Below the pieces are notes generated by a model. It saw nothing but the letters and a program-made list of their open reading frames with translations. It was not told the origin of the DNA and did no database searches. From assembly GCA_018263365.1 (NCBI GenBank), contig JAANXI010000064.1, positions 1 to 9,158 on the forward strand: DNA of 9,158 nucleotides, given 5' to 3'. This DNA comes from Fidelibacterota bacterium (lineage in GTDB: Bacteria > Fidelibacterota > JAANXI01). Every line of letters starts with the position of its first letter. Positions within the stretch are counted from its first letter, which is position 1. Shown here piece by piece: positions 7,167 to 9,158 of the stretch. A program made the position numbers and the translations under genes.

Positions 7167-7876
7167 CTATAGAATCCTGTTATCTGCTTATATAGAGTTT
7201 CCACATCTTCCGTTGAATTAAGCACATCGATTGGGTTTTGTGCAAGGACTTCTTCCCGCCACTCCGGCCGGCGGCAAATAATTAACGATTTTGCGTCATT
7301 TACGTGGGCGCATATCGCATCTCTGGGTGTATCACCGACAATAAGCGTTTGTTCCGGCAGGTATCGTTCTCCCAGTTCTTTTTCTGCTTTTTTCCAGGCG
7401 ATTTTGGGCAGTTCGTTGCGGTCGATGGAGTCGCTGCCGAACGCGCCGAAAGCAAAATCCCCCCAGATACCGAACGGCGCCAGTTTGACCTTTGCGCCAC
7501 TGATGAGATTGCCGGTCAACAGCGCTAAACGTACATCCGTCCGCTCTTTCAGCCGCTCCAGCAACTCTGGCACGCCGGGATACAAATACTGATCGCCGCG
7601 CTCGGGATAGGCGATTTCAAGCATCTCCAGATAGCGCTGTCCCACCTTCTCCACGATTGCCTGCGGATCGCCGTCCAGCAATCCAACGCGGTTCAGTGCG
7701 TTTTCGATAATCCCCAGGTCCGTGAATCCGGCAACATCCTCGATTTTGAGTTCAATCTGCTCGCCGGTGATATCCGTGAGTGCTTTTCCCAGAGATTCTC
7801 TGGCCGATGATCCACAGTGGAGCAGCGTGCCGTCGATGTCGAAGAGTATTAATTTATTGGGCTGAGTTGAATTCAT
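7163..7876 (-). CDS. HAD-superfamily phosphatase, phosphoglycolate-phosphatase-like
   Basis: This is a soluble 237-residue hydrolase of the haloacid dehalogenase superfamily, subfamily I with a helical cap. The four catalytic motifs are visible: motif I LFDIDGTL with nucleophile D13 and acid/base D15, motif II LLTGN (119-123), the motif III lysine K131 in KVKLAPFG, and motif IV IVGDTPRDAICA with D182 and D186. The cap, between about residues 22 and 95, is the length seen in Gph/PGMB-like enzymes. Substrate is not determinable; phosphoglycolate or another small phosphomonoester is plausible. The start ATG (7874-7876) places motif I at the usual distance, but no clear Shine-Dalgarno precedes it. 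The stop overlaps the metH start by 4 bp, so the two are translated from one message. A house-cleaning or folate/C1-related role would be guesswork. Confidence 0.88.
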   Translation of the reverse strand: MNSTQPNKLILFDIDGTLLHCGSSARESLGKALTDITGEQIELKIEDVAGFTDLGIIENALNRVGLLDGDPQAIVEKVGQRYLEMLEIAYPERGDQYLYPGVPELLERLKERTDVRLALLTGNLISGAKVKLAPFGIWGDFAFGAFGSDSIDRNELPKIAWKKAEKELGERYLPEQTLIVGDTPRDAICAHVNDAKSLIICRRPEWREEVLAQNPIDVLNSTEDVETLYKQITGFYR

Positions 7877-7920
7877 TATCGCCGCTTATTCTATTTCATT
7901 TTGAGTTTTGTCTGTGAATG

Positions 7921-7981
7921 TTGCGTGCTACGTATTACGTAAAAAGATACAAAAAAACTCCACGCAATACGTAACACGTAA
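7921..7981 (-). repeat. 20-bp imperfect inverted repeat built from ACGTA words, between the pyk-like and HAD genes
   Basis: The left arm 7921-7940 and right arm 7962-7981 are reverse complements at 17 of 20 positions, around a 21-nt A-rich loop. On minus-strand RNA, two of the three differences become G-U wobble pairs, giving a nearly continuous 20-bp stem. The arms consist of repeated TACGTA, TACGTG and TTGCGTG words. It sits immediately after the truncated pyruvate kinase gene. It could act as transcript-end protection or partial termination; no T-run follows it. Confidence 0.6.
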
Positions 7982-7990
7982 TAATCCCCC

Positions 7991-8659
7991 CTATTCTCCA
8001 TTACCTTCGCCAACGACCTGGACCTTCATCAAGTTCGTGGTGCCCGGTACGCCAATTGGCGCTGGATATCTACCGAAGGTGTCAACGCATAAATCGGCGC
8101 CGTTCTCTAGCCCGAACTTCAGATTCTCGACATCCTGCTCGGAGAGCGCCGGCAAATCGATTATGGTATCCGGAAGGTTGACGCCCTTTCTGGATGTCAC
8201 TAGTCCTCCGCTGTCTACTCTGGCAGTGACCGAAATACCTGCTACATTCAGCACGGTCAACTGGATAACGCCATCATTGATAAAAATGCGTTTCCCCGGC
8301 TCCAGCATATCCGCAAAACCGGGACATTCGATAGGCAGGATTCCCTCGAAATATTCCTCACCTTCTCTGATAGTAATCTCCTCCCCGGTCTTCAGTGTTA
8401 TCCCTGCCTTCGGTAGGGAGCCGACCCTGATTTTCGGTCCTGCCAAATCGTAGAGTACGGTGAGGATAACGCCTGCCCCCTGCTCAACTTCCCGCGCCAG
8501 TTGAATCATCTCCAGATGGTTTTCCCGGGCGCCGTGTGCGCTGTTCACTCGAACGACATCCCCCCCATATTCCACCAACTCCCGCAACACCTCTTTCGAG
8601 GCGCTGGCCGGGCCAAGCGTCGCGATAATTTTCGTTTTGGCAAATTCTTCCGGTTTCAT
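7991..8659 (-). pseudogene. Internally deleted pyruvate kinase (N-terminal half joined to the C-terminal tail)
   Basis: Pyruvate kinase makes pyruvate and ATP from phosphoenolpyruvate and ADP and is normally about 470 residues or longer. This frame has only 222. Residues 8-190 follow the family: KTKIIATLGPAS (8-19), RVNSAHG (37-43), DLAGPKIRVG (71-80), the B domain, and SRKGVNLP (156-163) with LPALSEQDVENLKFGLENGAD (169-189). Up to about R197 it still aligns with the ...DFIAASFVR... strand. The next residues, APIGVPGTTNLMKVQVVGE (200-218), instead match the extreme C-terminus of pyruvate kinases (GVPVGETGTTNLMKIHV type). The catalytic KIE lysine/glutamate, the RGDLG metal/substrate loop and nearly all of the C-terminal domain are therefore absent, so kinase activity is not expected. 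A41 also replaces the usual potassium-ligand serine in NFSHG. The start overlaps the upstream gene by ATGA, with AGAGGAAG before it, so it may still be translated. A genuine deletion and an assembly misjoin are both possible. Confidence 0.8.
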
Positions 8660-9158
8660 TCTGATGTGACTTCCTCTTCTGAATTTTCAATGGAATCGAA
8701 TGTATTGGGGTCAGGCGTCTCAGGCACAAGTTCATCCCTGTAGATTTTGATCATGGTCAGGAACAGAGCTGCCACCACCGGGCCCATGATAATGCCCAGG
8801 AACCCGAATATGTATATTCCTCCAAGGATACTGAAAAACAGGATCAGCGTGTGCAGTTTGGCGCGTCCGGAGATAAGAATGGGCCTCAGGAAATTATCGA
8901 TTTGGCTGACAATGAGCGTACCCCAAATCAGCAGAATCAGACCCCGGGGGAGAGAACCCTGAATCAGCAGTATAGCAGCCGCGGGCAGATACACAAGAGG
9001 GGCACCAATGACCGGAAAAATTGACAGAAACGCCATCACCGCGCCCCAGAAAATGGGCGAGGGCAGCCCAAGTATCCAGAACGCTATGCCGCCAAGAAAT
9101 CCCTGTAATAGAGCGACCACGAGATCGCCAAGTACTGTGGCCGCAATGACTTCGGAAA
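8656..9158 (-). CDS. AI-2E family transporter, C-terminal part (gene enters from the right edge)
   Basis: The visible 166 residues start upstream of the window (the frame is open to base 9158). They match the C-terminal half of the AI-2E/UPF0118 membrane-protein family. That family includes the autoinducer-2 exporter TqsA and Na+/H+ antiporter-like members, so the substrate cannot be named. Features seen are ATVLGDLVVALLQGFLGG, hydrophobic spans around IAFWILGLPSPIFWGAVMAF, a PVIGAPLVYLPAA segment, the conserved SQIDNFLRPILISGRAKLHTL loop, then FFSILGGIYIFGFLGIIMGPVVAALFLTM, ending in an acidic cytosolic tail rich in E, D and S. At least three to four membrane segments are visible. A GTG at 9118-9120 is in frame, but upstream codons still match the family, so it is not the start. 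The stop overlaps the next gene by ATGA. Confidence 0.9.
   Translation of the reverse strand, partial: SEVIAATVLGDLVVALLQGFLGGIAFWILGLPSPIFWGAVMAFLSIFPVIGAPLVYLPAAAILLIQGSLPRGLILLIWGTLIVSQIDNFLRPILISGRAKLHTLILFFSILGGIYIFGFLGIIMGPVVAALFLTMIKIYRDELVPETPDPNTFDSIENSEEEVTSE

Noticed and set aside
7991..8110. Simple frameshift as the cause of the short pyruvate kinase
   Set aside because: Neither alternative frame continues the kinase sequence. The in-frame tail matches the family's C-terminus, so an internal deletion explains the data better.

Overview
The window is a compact bacterial chromosome segment in which every supported gene lies on the minus strand. All products are housekeeping or general metabolic proteins with bacterial features: Shine-Dalgarno sites, ATGA stop/start overlaps and short operons. 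Coding base composition is moderate, with no obvious island of foreign composition. Taxonomy cannot be fixed from this. The MetH resembles the cyanobacterial-type architecture, the fumarase resembles the mycobacterial-like class II type, and the intergenic gaps carry degenerate short-period repeats. A member of the FCB superphylum or a similar environmental lineage is a low-confidence guess.

Layout, in the direction of transcription (right to left): (1) the C-terminal part of an AI-2E family membrane protein (runs off the right edge) overlaps by ATGA with (2) a short pyruvate-kinase-derived gene. That gene keeps the N-terminal half and the extreme C-terminal tail but lacks the roughly 250 residues between them. 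After a 114-bp gap with a long inverted repeat comes (3) a HAD phosphatase, which overlaps by ATGA with (4) a full-length cobalamin-dependent methionine synthase, metH. A 560-bp gap follows, holding two diverged copies of a ~177-bp repeat, a strong palindrome and a short-period repeat. Then come (5) a CysQ-type 3'(2'),5'-bisphosphate nucleotidase and, 9 bp later, (6) a peroxiredoxin-fold protein with no cysteine at all. A 461-bp gap with several hairpins leads to (7) fumC, which is nearly complete but loses its last few codons at the left edge.

Functionally, MetH (homocysteine to methionine) and CysQ (removal of the PAP by-product of sulfate activation) both touch sulfur metabolism, but they are separated by the repeat-rich gap and probably belong to different transcripts. 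Fumarase and pyruvate kinase are central carbon enzymes.

I do not see a new defence, mobile or biosynthetic system. The two observations most worth following are the internally deleted pyruvate kinase and the cysteine-less peroxiredoxin. After those come the intergenic repeats, which look like members of dispersed families.
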